A DNA stretch of 64,000 nt from Sepiola atlantica. Taxonomy: Eukaryota > Mollusca > Cephalopoda > Sepiida > Sepiolidae. The stretch covers positions 32,798,093-32,862,092 of the forward strand of contig OY744516.1 in NCBI GenBank assembly GCA_963556195.1. The letters run 5' to 3'. Of the stretch, positions 1-10,168 are shown piece by piece. A model generated the notes under the pieces. The model did no database searches. It was not told the DNA's origin and worked only from the letters and a program-made list of their open reading frames with translations. Positions within the stretch are counted from its first letter, which is position 1. Each line of letters starts with the position of its first letter. The position numbers and the translations under genes were made by a program.

Positions 1-1050
1 TTAAATGGTTGACTTGAAATACACGCAGGAATTGGAACAAAATCGAAGACATTTTCAACCTTCCCAAAAAGTAAAAGAAATAAAGAAAGGGAAAAATATG
101 GAGAGGCACGTGTGCTTATACACATTCTCAATTTGTTATGCCTCGTATCCTGTAATGAATCTATCTACGTACTAATTTTGATTTAAAACAGAAGGAAATA
201 AAATTGAAATGAATTAAGACCCACCCCTAAAAAACATTTAAAAAAAAACAACAACAAAAAGAAACGAAGTAATAAAATCTGAGTTTATTTTTTAGTCACA
301 TGAGTTATGCATATTTTGAAAGAAACAGTCTTTGTACTTACGAATGTAAAAACAGTTTGTTATAAATAAAAACAAAAAAATAGATAAGCCAGTAAAAATT
401 GTAAACATGTTCTCCCGTTAGACATTTAATTAGTCTGTTGAAAATGTGTCTTAATTTAAATTTTTTGTTTATACTAAAATTACGTTTTTCTTTAGGACCA
501 AAGAAACGTCAAACATAAGGAATCGTTGCTGGTCGCATTAATGAGTGTCGTGACACATCTGGTGCAAATGACTCCAATGTGTACCTTTCCTTTTATTTAG
601 CATTTTGCTTTAACTGAAGATAAAAAAAAGTAGGCTTCATTGTATTTCTCGTTGCGTAAATAAATGTTTTTTTTGTTGCATTTATGAGAAATTGAAGGTA
701 GAATGAATAACGGAAATTAAATCACGTGTTCGTACCCAACGATGTCGTGTCGATTGCCATTTGCATTTTCCTTATCTGTTACAAACAAAGTGACGATGTG
801 ATTGGTTAACGAAATAGATATTTAAGCAACAAAAAATATGGTGTAAATCGGAAATTTTATGTTACCAAATCAATGTAAGTCCGAATGTGGTATGTAAGCA
901 TTGAAATAGATTTGATTTACAAAAGAGTGTACCTAAATGACACATATTAATAAGTTATGTAAATGGTTGGCTAGTCCGACTCAAATATCGATTTGGAAGA
1001 TCCTATACGCTATTATACCATTTTGGTTCAAATGATATACCAATATTATT
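1..1050. other. AT-rich sequence without recognised gene
   Basis: No long reading frame, RNA gene or recognisable repeat was seen here. The stretch is AT-rich with short A and T runs. It ends where the LINE remnant beginning near 1,055 becomes recognisable. Confidence 0.5.
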
Positions 1051-1054
1051 TTTA

Positions 1055-1925
1055 TTGTGTGGAAGAAATGTAAGACAATGGAGACAGATGAAAACTCAGA
1101 TGTGGAGCAAGTATATTTGGATAGCAAAGCTACTGAGGTTGTTATCTTGGAGAGGAACAGGTGCTAGTGTGATTGCAACGGTTAGAAGTGGATGGAGTCA
1201 ATTCAGGGAACGTCTGTCATTACTAACTAGCAGAGCGTTACCACTGTCGACTAAAGGAAGAGTCTATCAGGCATGTGCATGCAGTAGGATGATATATGGA
1301 AGTGATTCCTGGCGAGTGACGGTTAAGGATATGGTTGCATGAAGAGAAATTATATGAAAATGATACAATGGATATGTAATGTCATTCATTTCGTATGAAT
1401 CAGATCATTCTATTGTTGGCATTGGTTTCCCCGATATCTTTCTAGTTAGAATTCTTTCTAGAAAGACATTGAGTACTTACAGGAGAAACCATGTGAAGGT
1501 TGCCAACATCCTAAGTTAAAGTGTTTTTGTGGAATGAACTGGATTCGAACATGGCACACTCAGGTTGTCAGTCCATGTCGTTAAACACTTAGCCACCATC
1601 ACTTCCCGATATGTAATGTGAGTCTTAAAGACAAACTTAAATCTGATGACCTCAGAGGAAAAACAAATTTGGACAATATCAGGAAATGTGTGCAGAACAG
1701 GCGACTTTGTTGGTATAGCCATGTTGAAAGAATGGATGAGAGTTCTTAGGTTAGTAGAGGTAGAGCAGTGTCAGTTGGTAGAGATAGGCCAATGAAAAAC
1801 ATGGGAGGAAGTGATAAGGATGGACTAAAGATGGATAAATAATGACCTAGCTAGGTTAGTTTGGAAGTCAATTTCTAAAAGACGTCCAACACATGCCAGC
1901 ATGTAAAACAGACGTTAAACCGAAT
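1055..1925 (+). mobile_element. LINE 3' end (RTE/CR1-like), interrupted by a SINE
   Basis: The plus-strand translation from 1,055 to 1,342 contains PLSTKGRVYQACACSRMIYG, which resembles the C-terminal part of non-LTR reverse transcriptases (typically KxRVYxAxVxSxxLYGxExW). The reading resumes after an inserted SINE, at about 1,620, as SLKDKLKSDDLRG and then RLCWYSHVERMDES, matching the usual GHVxRM motif of such proteins. In-frame stops follow near 1,748 and 1,840, so it is dead. The 3' flank runs straight into an ATG triplet repeat at 1,926, a common 3' tail of RTE-type elements. Related fragments lie at 12,735-12,885 (plus) and 59,455-59,850 (minus). Clade assignment is inference; LINE identity is well supported. 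Confidence 0.72.
1383..1607 (-). mobile_element. tRNA-derived SINE with 12-bp target duplication
   Basis: On the minus strand the element begins at 1,607 with a tRNA-like head: an A-box-like GGTGGCTAAGTG and a B-box-like GTTCGAATCC about 50 bases on. It is flanked by the direct repeat gatatgtaatgt at 1,371-1,382 and 1,608-1,619, a perfect 12-bp target-site duplication. It splits the LINE reading frame (WICN before, SLKD after), so it landed after the LINE. A related tRNA-like unit is at 57,165-57,300. The tRNA species of origin cannot be told from sequence alone. Confidence 0.8.
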
Positions 1926-1960
<35 letters not shown>

Positions 1961-1961
1961 A
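1926..1961 (+). repeat. (ATG)n microsatellite
   Basis: About twelve copies of the ATG/GAT triplet immediately follow the LINE 3' end, fitting a retrotransposon 3' tail rather than an independent microsatellite. Confidence 0.9.
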
Positions 1962-2034
1962 ATGTAAAACACTGAATAAATGTTATAAAAATTATAATAC
2001 TTTTTGTTTGCTTATTTCTTTAGTCTAAGGTAAG

Positions 2035-2455
2035 CTGTTGTCATATTTGGGCTGGTGAATCTCTGTCCCATTTGAGGGTTCTTGATAAGGTGCCGAAACG
2101 TATCTGTAATTTGATTGGTCCGACCCTTTCTTCTTCTCTGCACCCTCTCTCTCACAGACGTGATGTTGTTAGTCTCAGTTTTTTCTATAAATACTATTAT
2201 GGCATGTGTTCTTCAAAATTATGTGATCTGTTTCCCGCTTCTTTTGTTCCAGCTCGTTCGACTCGTTGGTCTAGTAGTCTCCATCAATTCGCTGTTTTGA
2301 TACCTCATTGTAATACATCTTCTTATTCCAGTAGCTTCTTTCCAAGAACCGCAGGCTTGTGGAACTCTTTTCCTGCTCACTGTTTTCCTCCTACCTATAA
2401 TCTTGGTCTTTTCAAGACTAAGGTCAATAGGCATCTCCTGTCTTTGCGATAATCA
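2035..2455 (+). mobile_element. LINE C-terminal fragment (Jockey/CR1-type family)
   Basis: The plus strand reads SHLRVLDKVPKRICNLIG, then PLSHRRDVVSLSFFYKYY and TAGLWNSFPAHCF, ending FKTKVNRHLLSLR and a stop at 2,450-2,452. It is the C-terminal tail of a non-LTR reverse transcriptase polyprotein. The same family occurs at 9,940-12,325 (minus), 18,775-19,550 (plus) and 38,237-38,960 (plus). This copy is 5' truncated, lacking endonuclease and reverse transcriptase cores, but keeps its last 125 or so codons open. The 3' UTR continues to an A-rich end near 2,530 that is nearly identical to the one at 38,940-39,020. Confidence 0.8.
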
Positions 2456-2534
2456 TATTTCGTCTTTGTTAGCTCCTTACATCAAGTGGCTTCATGCCTT
2501 GTCTGGAGCGATTTCCATTAAAAAAGAAATTTTT

Positions 2535-3340
2535 TTTTTTTGTGTTGTTTTCCTCTGGTACCAAAATGAAGTTTCCACCTCTTGAAAGGTCAACATAATG
2601 CAGGCCATGAGAAATGACAGAATATTTTTGACTCTGTCCAACAACTTTCAGTGATTGTTCTTGAGATTTGTTTATTGTTATTACAAAGCTGAATATGATA
2701 GGAAACTGCAACTTTTTAAATTAAAATTGCAATTTAGTTGGTCTCATAGGTATTCTAGAGAGGAAGCAGTTCACTTCTGCTTATTTTACTGACATGATTG
2801 TAGCTTCCAGGTCATGTGGCATCATACTTCTGGTGGTAAATGTTGCACTATTGCAAAGTTTTGGTGGATCACAGTTATGTAGCGAGATGATTGTTGCCCC
2901 CAAGCTTCAGTATCAGATTATGGGAGGCAGTCCCTGTTGGTTCCAGACTATTAAGAAACTCAGTTGGATGATTACCAATCTGGTCTTGCGAACTGATAGC
3001 ATCAACTGATTTATACGATATTTACTCTTCAGGCAACAATCTCAGAAGTCTTTTATACGTTTCTTTTGCTGAAGTATTGTTTGGTGCTAAAAGTGCTCGG
3101 TCAAAGAGGAATTTGACATCAATGTCTTCGTATCAGGAAATATTTGGGCAATCAAGTCATCCTCTGGCTGAATAGTTTGAAAATCATAATTAAATTTGGT
3201 AACGGAAGTTCTTTTCCAGAAGTCCGTCTTCCATGCATAGAAGCTTAGGTGGCAAATTCCTCAACAGTAATAATACCATGATTCAAATGCATATATACAC
3301 CTTAATTATAGTTTCTTAATCTGGTGCCAGAGAAGAGTTT
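2535..3340. other. No recognised gene
   Basis: Only short frames (60-80 codons) without recognisable motifs. No clear repeat assignment could be made by eye. Confidence 0.4.
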
Positions 3341-3344
3341 TTCT

Positions 3345-3560
3345 TAAGAACGGTTGGTCTTTTGGCTGGGATCAAAGTGTAATGTCTGTTCCGATACTCA
3401 CTTTATCTGATCTGTCCTTGGTTGGTGAAGGAGGGATCCTTCTAGACTGAGGCATTTTAACATTTTAGTCCCAATCCAGTGCCCTTTTTTGTGGGGATGG
3501 ATTTCACCACATTAAAAACCGACCTTGTCTAACTCTGTCCACGTGGGGGAGCCAATAAAT
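3345..3560 (+). mobile_element. U2-snRNA-derived SINE-like repeat, short (B) form
   Basis: It starts with gtcttttggctgggatcaaa followed by gtgtaatgtctgttcc, matching U2 snRNA from about nucleotide 14 to 45, with an extra A after GATCAA that all good copies in this window share. The body is of B type: tagactgaggcattttaa, a tgtggggatggatttcacca motif, then the tail gaccttgtctaactctg and gggggagccaataaat. Related copies are at 47,362-47,575 (minus), 50,738-50,935 and 63,598-63,765. No U2 3' domains are present, so it is not a U2 gene. Confidence 0.72.
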
Positions 3561-3879
3561 ATGAAATGAGACCATTGATCTGATCTGTGAGAAACTAATG
3601 AAAGTATTTCTCAGTTACTCATTCCATTAGTTTTTCTTATTGTCTTTAAAATTCTGCAGTTTTAAATGCTTGTTTATGGATCATGCTTCTTCCTTCATCC
3701 CAAATAATCAGTTTGATTATTTACCAGAGTTTGACATTGCTTTTATTATATTTTTTTCATCTTACAGAAAGGTTTTTCATTTTGTGTGAGAGGTAGAGGA
3801 AGAATAAACATGGGATATTCAAATATTTCTCCGTCCATGTTATACAATCCCACTTAATGTTAGGGCAATATTCTTTCTT

Positions 3880-4445
3880 TTGTGAACTTTGTTAAGTCTG
3901 TCAGAAAAGTATTAATCCATATCAAAATAATAATATGCTAAGGGAATTTCATGTTCATACGTTATCACCCTCTACCCGTTTTGTAAAAGATCAGCAAAGA
4001 CGATGATTAGTAATTAATCTGATGTTGCCAATTCCGACTTTACCCATTTTAAAATGAAAATCAAATTATGTCGTCCCATCGACTAAAACAGTATAATTTT
4101 ATAGAAATACATTTCAAAAGTGAGATTCGTTTTATTGATTTGAAGAATATTTAGCTGACAATTATTTTACGTTAAAAAGACAGAAAATATTTATTATTTT
4201 AAAAATAATTAAATTGCTACAATTTTAAATAAATATAGAAAGAAGAAACATATTTGTTTTATTTATCTAAAGAATATTTAGCTGACAATGACAATTTTTT
4301 TTATGGAAGAAGAAAGAGTAATTTTTTTCTTAGTTGTATTAACCCTGACAGACATTATCTAAAACGGAATATTATTATTAGCAGTAAATAATACAGATTG
4401 GTGTCGGAAGCACCGTGAAATGTCCATTAGGTTCTGCTAGTAAAG
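3880..4445 (+). repeat. Diverged duplicate, copy 1 (partner 13,760-14,490)
   Basis: Matches 13,760-14,490 in the same order and orientation: the ttttattgatttgaagaata motif at 4,131 versus 14,025, the tatggaagaagaaagag motif at about 4,302 versus 14,357, and the gaagcaccgtgaaat motif near 4,407 versus 14,464. Identity looks like about 75-85 percent by eye. It is either an old segmental duplication or two copies of a large non-coding element. This copy lacks the foldback insertion in copy 2. Confidence 0.75.
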
Positions 4446-5495
4446 ATTATTACTCCATTATCAATGCTAAACTTTTCCCTGATCATGCACCAGTCGAAAT
4501 ACATTTTCATCAATAAACTCATGTGAAGAATTGATATCATAAGATTTCTAATTCTATCTCTTATTCTTTCATTTCCTCCCGAAACGATTTCAAATTCTAT
4601 TTCCATTCTTTCATTTCGACCTGGTATTCCACAGTTAATCAGCTGAATTCAGAAGAATGGGTTTTTTGCTGGGAACCAATTTTAGGCTTGTGGTTTAAAT
4701 CAGGAAGAAAATCAGAATGACGAACTTACTTGAAAGAGTAATACGTCTGGTCGAATCTGACTGAAATAGAAATGTTACATAAGCAAAAAGAGATTACCAT
4801 TCTTCCCCCAAATAAATAATGGCTGCACAACTAAATAGATATGAATTTTTATTCACGGGAACACAGGAACAAAATGAAGATAGTACAATGGACTGATTCA
4901 TGTCGGTTAGACGAAATAATATCCTGGAGTTCATCTACTCATCTACCGTTGGCCTAGGTAGTGATCGCAGGTTATCCATCTTGTCTGTTTGAGAGATAAG
5001 CTAGAACTGAAGATCTGCATGGTTTGGCCTTTGCGCCAAAACGATTCATCGCATATGAATTTAGTTACACGCAGAAGTGCCATATGCCCACGCAAGAAAG
5101 ACACGATGATTACATTATCGCCAAGCCGAATTACAATCTCACTGCCAGTTACGTAGACCAATACAAAATAGTTTGCTCATGCAACTGCTACAGATTGCTG
5201 AAAGATTGGTTGTAATTTTGAAAACAAAATCTCATGGACATATTTTCATTTTGTAGTCTGTGTTGGTTTAGAAAGTTTTCAGACATATTGTCTTTGAGAA
5301 GAGAAGATTAGGAGGATCAGTCTCACATATTATGATGATGATAATAATAACAAACTTTCTCATCAGACTGCACACTCAAGGGCTGCTGCTTGAGTGAAAG
5401 TTTGATTTACTTACTTATTTGACATGTGCGTACTCCAAATAGCTTCGCCACATACTTGAAAACAAAATTCTATAACTTATCATGGTTTTAGGCCA
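4446..5495. other. No recognised gene
   Basis: Short frames only. A small GATGAT/AATAAT tract lies at about 5,330-5,350, possibly another LINE-end tail. No coding call is supported. Confidence 0.4.
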
Positions 5496-5499
5496 ATCT

Positions 5500-5815
5500 T
5501 TCAACTGTCAGGAGCGGCATGCCAGTCCTAACTCTTACTTGTTTGGTGCATCTCTTTGCTGACGGTCCTCTTAATCTTTCTTGAATTAAATCTTTTTGAT
5601 ATGTTTTCTTTACATAGCTGGAGTCTGGTAGCCAGGAAACATGTCCAAACCAGGTTAATCTCTTTGAATAACGATGTTGATGGATCTATTAGTTTTAAGC
5701 CTCTTTCTGATATCGACATTTCTTTGTCTATCTCGCAGAGTTACTCCAAGGATAGTTCTTAAACATTTCATTTCAAAGACATTCAGCCAAGCATGAGACT
5801 GAAGGTTATTTTGGC
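5500..5815 (-). mobile_element. LINE reverse transcriptase C-terminal fragment
   Basis: The minus strand carries a decayed version of the RT C-terminal segment: SARDRQRNVDIRKRL, resembling the usual GxTLRDRxRNxxIR motif, then WTCFLATRLQL in another frame where family members have a GHVxRM block. Stops and frame changes break it. It is separate in sequence from the Jockey/CR1-type family elsewhere in the window. Assignment rests on motif resemblance only. Confidence 0.5.
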
Positions 5816-6240
5816 AAATAATATGGTTTATAATTTGATTCTTTACTTAAAACAATAAGTAAATCATTGTATATTGAAAATATGTCAATTTATGTGTACA
5901 TTTAGGTTAATATTTTTTAAATTACATCTTTTTACTACAATTTTAATAAATATATCACTCAGGTATTATTTACAAATAACATAAGTAATATGCCAATTCA
6001 AAAAAACATAAGTAATATGCAAATTCACGATAAACAATACTCTTTTCAATTCATTATGATATTTTGCCATTATTAATTATTTAAAAAATAACAGAATAAA
6101 GTAAAAATAAACCATAAAATTAATTAAAAGTGATGTCAGCAAAGAACAAATTGGCCTGTGTTAATTTGGAATGGAGAATTTAGCTTCTTTTTTACATAAA
6201 AGTAACAAAAGTGTTTATTCAAATTAATCTCTATTTATAT
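5816..6240. other. AT-rich spacer
   Basis: Very AT-rich, containing a short local duplication (acataagtaatatgcaaattc and a near copy at about 5,980-6,025). No gene was seen. Confidence 0.45.
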
Positions 6241-6385
6241 GAAGTTAGGTATGTACATATATTTATATATTTGCACGTACAGGATTCACTCCTAAACTAA
6301 ACTGATCATTATGAATTTAGGAACACAGCTTCTAGGCATAAGGATGAGTAATGTGGGCTATATTTAGTTTCATGCAAAGGGGCAA
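6240..6385 (+). repeat. Interspersed or duplicated repeat, partner 15,825-15,985
   Basis: Shares agttaggtatgt, aggattcact, aaactgatcatta and ggaacacagctt in order with 15,825-15,985. This may extend the 3.9-4.4 kb / 13.8-14.5 kb duplication, because order and approximate spacing are preserved. Confidence 0.65.
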
Positions 6386-6684
6386 AGACAGGGAGAAAAT
6401 CCCTTCGTGAAAATTCAGATACCTCATATTTTGTGAAATTTTAACAATAGGTATAAGACATCAATTAATAAATATTCCCCAAATTTGAGTTTCTTTGGGG
6501 TATTTTAAAGGGTTTTGGGAGGCATGCTATGAGCACAACCTCCCATCTGAAAATTCAAATTATTCAGATTTGCATTGAATTTGATCCATAATCATTCAAT
6601 TTATTCTAAATATCGCTTAAGCTTAAACCTTCAATTTTAGACATTTTCTAGAATCAAAAGCAGCTTAAGTCAAAAATGATGAAG

Positions 6685-6810
6685 AATCGTGCATTTTTGT
6701 TAGCAAGCATGAAACTTGGCACGATTGCTCACAATGGTCTACTCTTCCGAAAAAACTTTTGGGCCACTCAAAAAATCCAAGATGGCCGCCATTTTTCAAG
6801 ATGGCCGCCA
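6685..6810 (+). repeat. Left inverted repeat of the 3.2-kb element
   Basis: About 126 bases matching the reverse complement of 9,669-9,793 with roughly six mismatches and one 1-base gap. The inner end carries two tandem copies of aagatggccgcc about 20 bases apart, which resembles a protein-binding subterminal repeat. Confidence 0.9.
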
Positions 6811-6980
6811 CGGATGGTAAAATTTATCATTTTGTGAACTAAATGCTTCATTTTTTGACCGATTTCCACATATTATATATCAATTTATATGTTTCTGATG
6901 TCAACAAAGCCATTTCTGACGACAAAATAAAGATTTAACACCATTTGAGTGTAATAAAGGCTATATTTTACACACTTATG

Positions 6981-8948
6981 TCAGTTTATCCCGCATTTTT
7001 CTCTTCTTGTTCTTGTGTTTTCATCAGGATTCACACGTTCAACACTCGCAATTGCAGCTGCATAAATTTGTACATGGAAGGCCGAATTTATAGCATTTGC
7101 ATCTTCCAAAGCATTGTGTTCTCGGAGGAGAGGTAGAATTGATGTAATGCTCACTTTGAAATCTAAACCTCTCTTCTCAGAAGCATGGTGTGCCGACCAG
7201 GTTATGTTAACGTCATCATCAATGCTTTGTGTCAGATGAACCTTTTCTAGCCACTGAAATTCATTTGCTAACAAAAGCCTGGGAAAGTCAATATCGACAC
7301 TTGTTGGATATTCGAACTCTGGAGGCGACGGAGTCTTGTTCTTTAGATATGCAGGATGAATGTTTGTGAAAGATTCTGGAAGTTCAGGCACCCGTTTTAT
7401 ACTATGATTTTTGATCATAAGTGGCTCACGCAGTTCACCATCACTGTCAGACGTTGGATGTTGAAATAGTGAGATACTGGTACCATGAAAGGATGTTGTA
7501 GCTGTTGTTGCAGACGGATTGTGATCTATATTGTCCATAGCTGATGTGGTGAAAAGACCTTTCCTAAGTTCTGTAGGGCACACAACACCCTCTTCAGTGT
7601 ACCTGTCAACAACGGCATCACCCAATTGAGCAGATATTTCAAGCACTCTGTCATATGAAATGCTTAGTCCATGGTCATGTAACAGTTCCACAAGTCCTCG
7701 TTTTCGTGTTTTCCCATACAAAGATAGGCCCATAAAGATGGGAAAGGGAGTCTCACGATTGTGTGAATGTCTGAATGTGGATGAATTGCTTTTGTGACTG
7801 TAGCAGTTGTACTGCAGGAGCTGAGCTACAGCCAAGTCTGTCTTTGATGAACCTAATTCCAGTTGCGACTTGATATCGACGCCGTGCTCCACCATACAAA
7901 CAAATTGTTGTAGTGATTGAGGAATAGAATTTCCCACTGAGTCTGCACGGAATCTACCATTAAATTTCCATTCATGAGCAAGCATGTGTCTTCGCAAAAT
8001 ACTAGCAGCTTTATTGAGTATAACAGCATCAGAAAATTCTGAAGCTTTTGACAAGATTGACCCTGTATCCTCTGTAAAGGACAAGATAACATCTCTCCCA
8101 CTCTTGTGAGCTTCAAGTGCTGGTATATCTGACAAAAGCTTCTCTTTCAGTCTTGTTGAGTGAACATATGAGGCAAGTTCATGCAGTTCCAACTGTTCAA
8201 GTCGTTGCTTATACAGTGTGATGAGATCTGCAAGTTTAAACACAACTGGTGCATCACTGTTCGTATTAGTTTCAACTATATAAGCAAGAAGCTCTGAATA
8301 TACCAATGGATGGATTCCTTTTTTCTGAGAATCTTCATTTTCCTGTTTTTGTAGAGCAGCAAGGTGACATCTTTCCCTGTTGTAAAGAGTTGTTAAACAA
8401 TCTTTATGATACTTCAACTCTTGTGCAATGGCATCACCAGCACTCAATCGGGCAAGAATTTTACATTCACCTAGAGTTGTGGCACATTCATTGAGCCTAC
8501 TGCTGAGCCCCATTGTCATGACTTCACGTCTTTGTCCATCATCTAGAAATTCTTTGTCGCAGATGAAACATTGTTCTGGCTTTAAACTCACTCTTCGAGT
8601 CTTTGAACAACTCTTGTCAGTATGTTCCTGAGCGTCAGATGCCCTTTTCCTGGCCCGATCAAGTTTGGTATTTTTGAACAAAGCACGGCAACTCTGATGG
8701 TACTGAGCATTGTTTTGCCGCAATGTATCTTCAATACCATCACCTTCATCGAGCCTAGCAGGATTAATAATCATGGGCATCTGACAGAGTTCTTGAAAAA
8801 GAGGAATATTTGTAGCCAGCATTGAATATCCATCTGATTTACTGCGACCTGGAATGGGACTACTGAGATCCTCTCCGGTTTTATCTGTCTGACATAGGCA
8901 GCATTTGCTCCAATCAGTTTTCACATTTGACGTCTTCTCAATAGACAT
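6981..8948 (-). CDS. Unassigned Cys/His-rich protein of the inverted-repeat element, 655 aa
   Basis: The frame is open upstream to 9,047, but the first ATG is at 8,948, giving 655 residues (MSIEKTSNV...KCGIN) ending at the TGA at 6,981-6,983. Two similar N-terminal modules are visible: CCLC at residues 16-19 with YHQSC at 83-87, and CFIC at 127-130 with YHKDC at 180-184. Each looks like a zinc-binding CxxC...HxxC unit. A mid-protein block reads SAMDNIDHNPSATTATTS and is followed by GTSISLFQHP. From general memory, similar unnamed multi-copy proteins occur in many animal genomes and are longer; if so, this copy has lost its C-terminal half. It has no stops over 655 codons, unlike the decayed elements around it, so it is young or constrained. 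Function is unknown; a transposase or mobile-element nuclease is inferred only from the flanking inverted repeats. Confidence 0.72.
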   Translation of the reverse strand: MSIEKTSNVKTDWSKCCLCQTDKTGEDLSSPIPGRSKSDGYSMLATNIPLFQELCQMPMIINPARLDEGDGIEDTLRQNNAQYHQSCRALFKNTKLDRARKRASDAQEHTDKSCSKTRRVSLKPEQCFICDKEFLDDGQRREVMTMGLSSRLNECATTLGECKILARLSAGDAIAQELKYHKDCLTTLYNRERCHLAALQKQENEDSQKKGIHPLVYSELLAYIVETNTNSDAPVVFKLADLITLYKQRLEQLELHELASYVHSTRLKEKLLSDIPALEAHKSGRDVILSFTEDTGSILSKASEFSDAVILNKAASILRRHMLAHEWKFNGRFRADSVGNSIPQSLQQFVCMVEHGVDIKSQLELGSSKTDLAVAQLLQYNCYSHKSNSSTFRHSHNRETPFPIFMGLSLYGKTRKRGLVELLHDHGLSISYDRVLEISAQLGDAVVDRYTEEGVVCPTELRKGLFTTSAMDNIDHNPSATTATTSFHGTSISLFQHPTSDSDGELREPLMIKNHSIKRVPELPESFTNIHPAYLKNKTPSPPEFEYPTSVDIDFPRLLLANEFQWLEKVHLTQSIDDDVNITWSAHHASEKRGLDFKVSITSILPLLREHNALEDANAINSAFHVQIYAAAIASVERVNPDENTRTRREKCGIN

Positions 8949-9049
8949 TCTGTAAATGTTATAGGCTTCAGGCCGAGGGTTTATCCTTTTACCACCTATA
9001 ACCACAGTTACCGAATATATTTTGACACATTCAGATATGGGATACAACT

Positions 9050-9668
9050 AGGTTCAGAAAGGTAGGTTCCCTACACCTAGCCCGATCATTCATCCAGTAT
9101 CATATAAGTCCCGTGCGATCTGTACACCATCCAGGTAACTATAGCCCCGTTACCTTTGGCTCGGCTCTCCCGCGCTGGCATATCCTGTCAATTCAGGTGC
9201 GGCTATCTAACAGACTGAACATTATTTTGTCCATGGGGCTTATTAGACAGCATTTGGGACACTGAAACATGAACAGTGTGTCCGTAATCAGTTGATACTG
9301 GACCCCATGCTGAGTTTCACAGCAGTGATGTCACCGTTATGCCCTGGTTGTGTCATGACAATCACTCTCTTACATATGACATATTATAAGAATGAGCTGA
9401 AAGGATGCATTTTTATAACTAATACATTCAGCTCACTTGGGGAATTGAATATCAAGTCAATGATTCGGTTTAATGGCAATAAAATGCAAAAATTGACAAT
9501 ATTTGCTTAAATTCATCTCATATATGTACCTTTGTGGATTGTAGGACTCATTTATCGGTTATTTTTGTGTCATTTACTGCTTTCGCATCCCCTAAAACAT
9601 ATAATTTGACTAAAAAATTGTGAAAATCGGTTAGATACTTTGTAAACTAGCAATATTGGATTTCAGAA
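9050..9668. other. 5' region of the element's gene
   Basis: The sequence between the start of the long minus-strand frame and the right inverted repeat. It contains a relatively GC-rich stretch (about 9,070-9,240) unlike the AT-rich flanks. It is the likely promoter side of the gene. No confident TATA or initiator could be assigned. Confidence 0.4.
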
Positions 9669-9793
9669 TGGCGGCCATCTTGAAAATGGCGGCCATCTTG
9701 GATTTTTTGAGTGGCCCAAAAGTTTTTTCGGAATAGTAGACTATTGTGAGCAATCGTGTCAAGTTTCATGCTTGCTTACCAAAATGAACGATT
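9669..9793 (-). repeat. Right inverted repeat of the 3.2-kb element
   Basis: Reverse-complement partner of 6,685-6,810, including the doubled ggcggccatctt motif at the inner end and the tgagtggcccaaaag motif. Confidence 0.9.
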
Positions 9794-10168
9794 TTTCCTT
9801 AATCTGCTCAGCTATTTGATAAAATTGGAATAACGATTCTAGACATAAGGTTTAGTATCATTATATTTTGATTTTCATTTTTGTAAGGAGACATAAAAGT
9901 GGTGCAAAACTATTTTGTTTAGGAAATTAATTTTACCCATTCAAGGACGGTTATTCTACTTCTGATGGGAAAGGGGCTGGAACTTGGTTGACAGTGAGGG
10001 ACCTATTAAGTTGGCGACTCTTTTTTGGACCTTGTCAAGGAAGGAAAGACTAGTGGACGATGCACCAGTCCAGATGTGGCAACAATACTCCATACATGAG
10101 TGGATGGTGGCTTTGTAGAGATACAGGATAATGTCTTCAAATGTTCCAATTCATGTTACCAGTGAAGG

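Larger units (their letters stand above)
6620..9857 (-). mobile_element. Putative DNA transposon with long inverted repeats and one large reading frame
   Basis: Two long inverted repeats, 6,685-6,810 and 9,669-9,793, match at about 94 percent by eye. Weaker outward matches (tctagaatc at 6,647-6,655 against 9,835-9,843, and the aaacctt motif beyond) suggest ends near 6,620 and 9,857. Between them is one long minus-strand frame. Symmetric ends around a single gene are the layout of a cut-and-paste element. No catalytic triad could be assigned and no target duplication was identified, so exact ends and superfamily are open. On its right side a LINE lacking its C-terminus begins near 9,940. Confidence 0.7.

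Noticed and set aside
8946..9047. Upstream start at 9,047 for the 655-aa protein
   Set aside because: The codon there is TTG; the first ATG is at 8,948, and the extra residues lack recognisable features.
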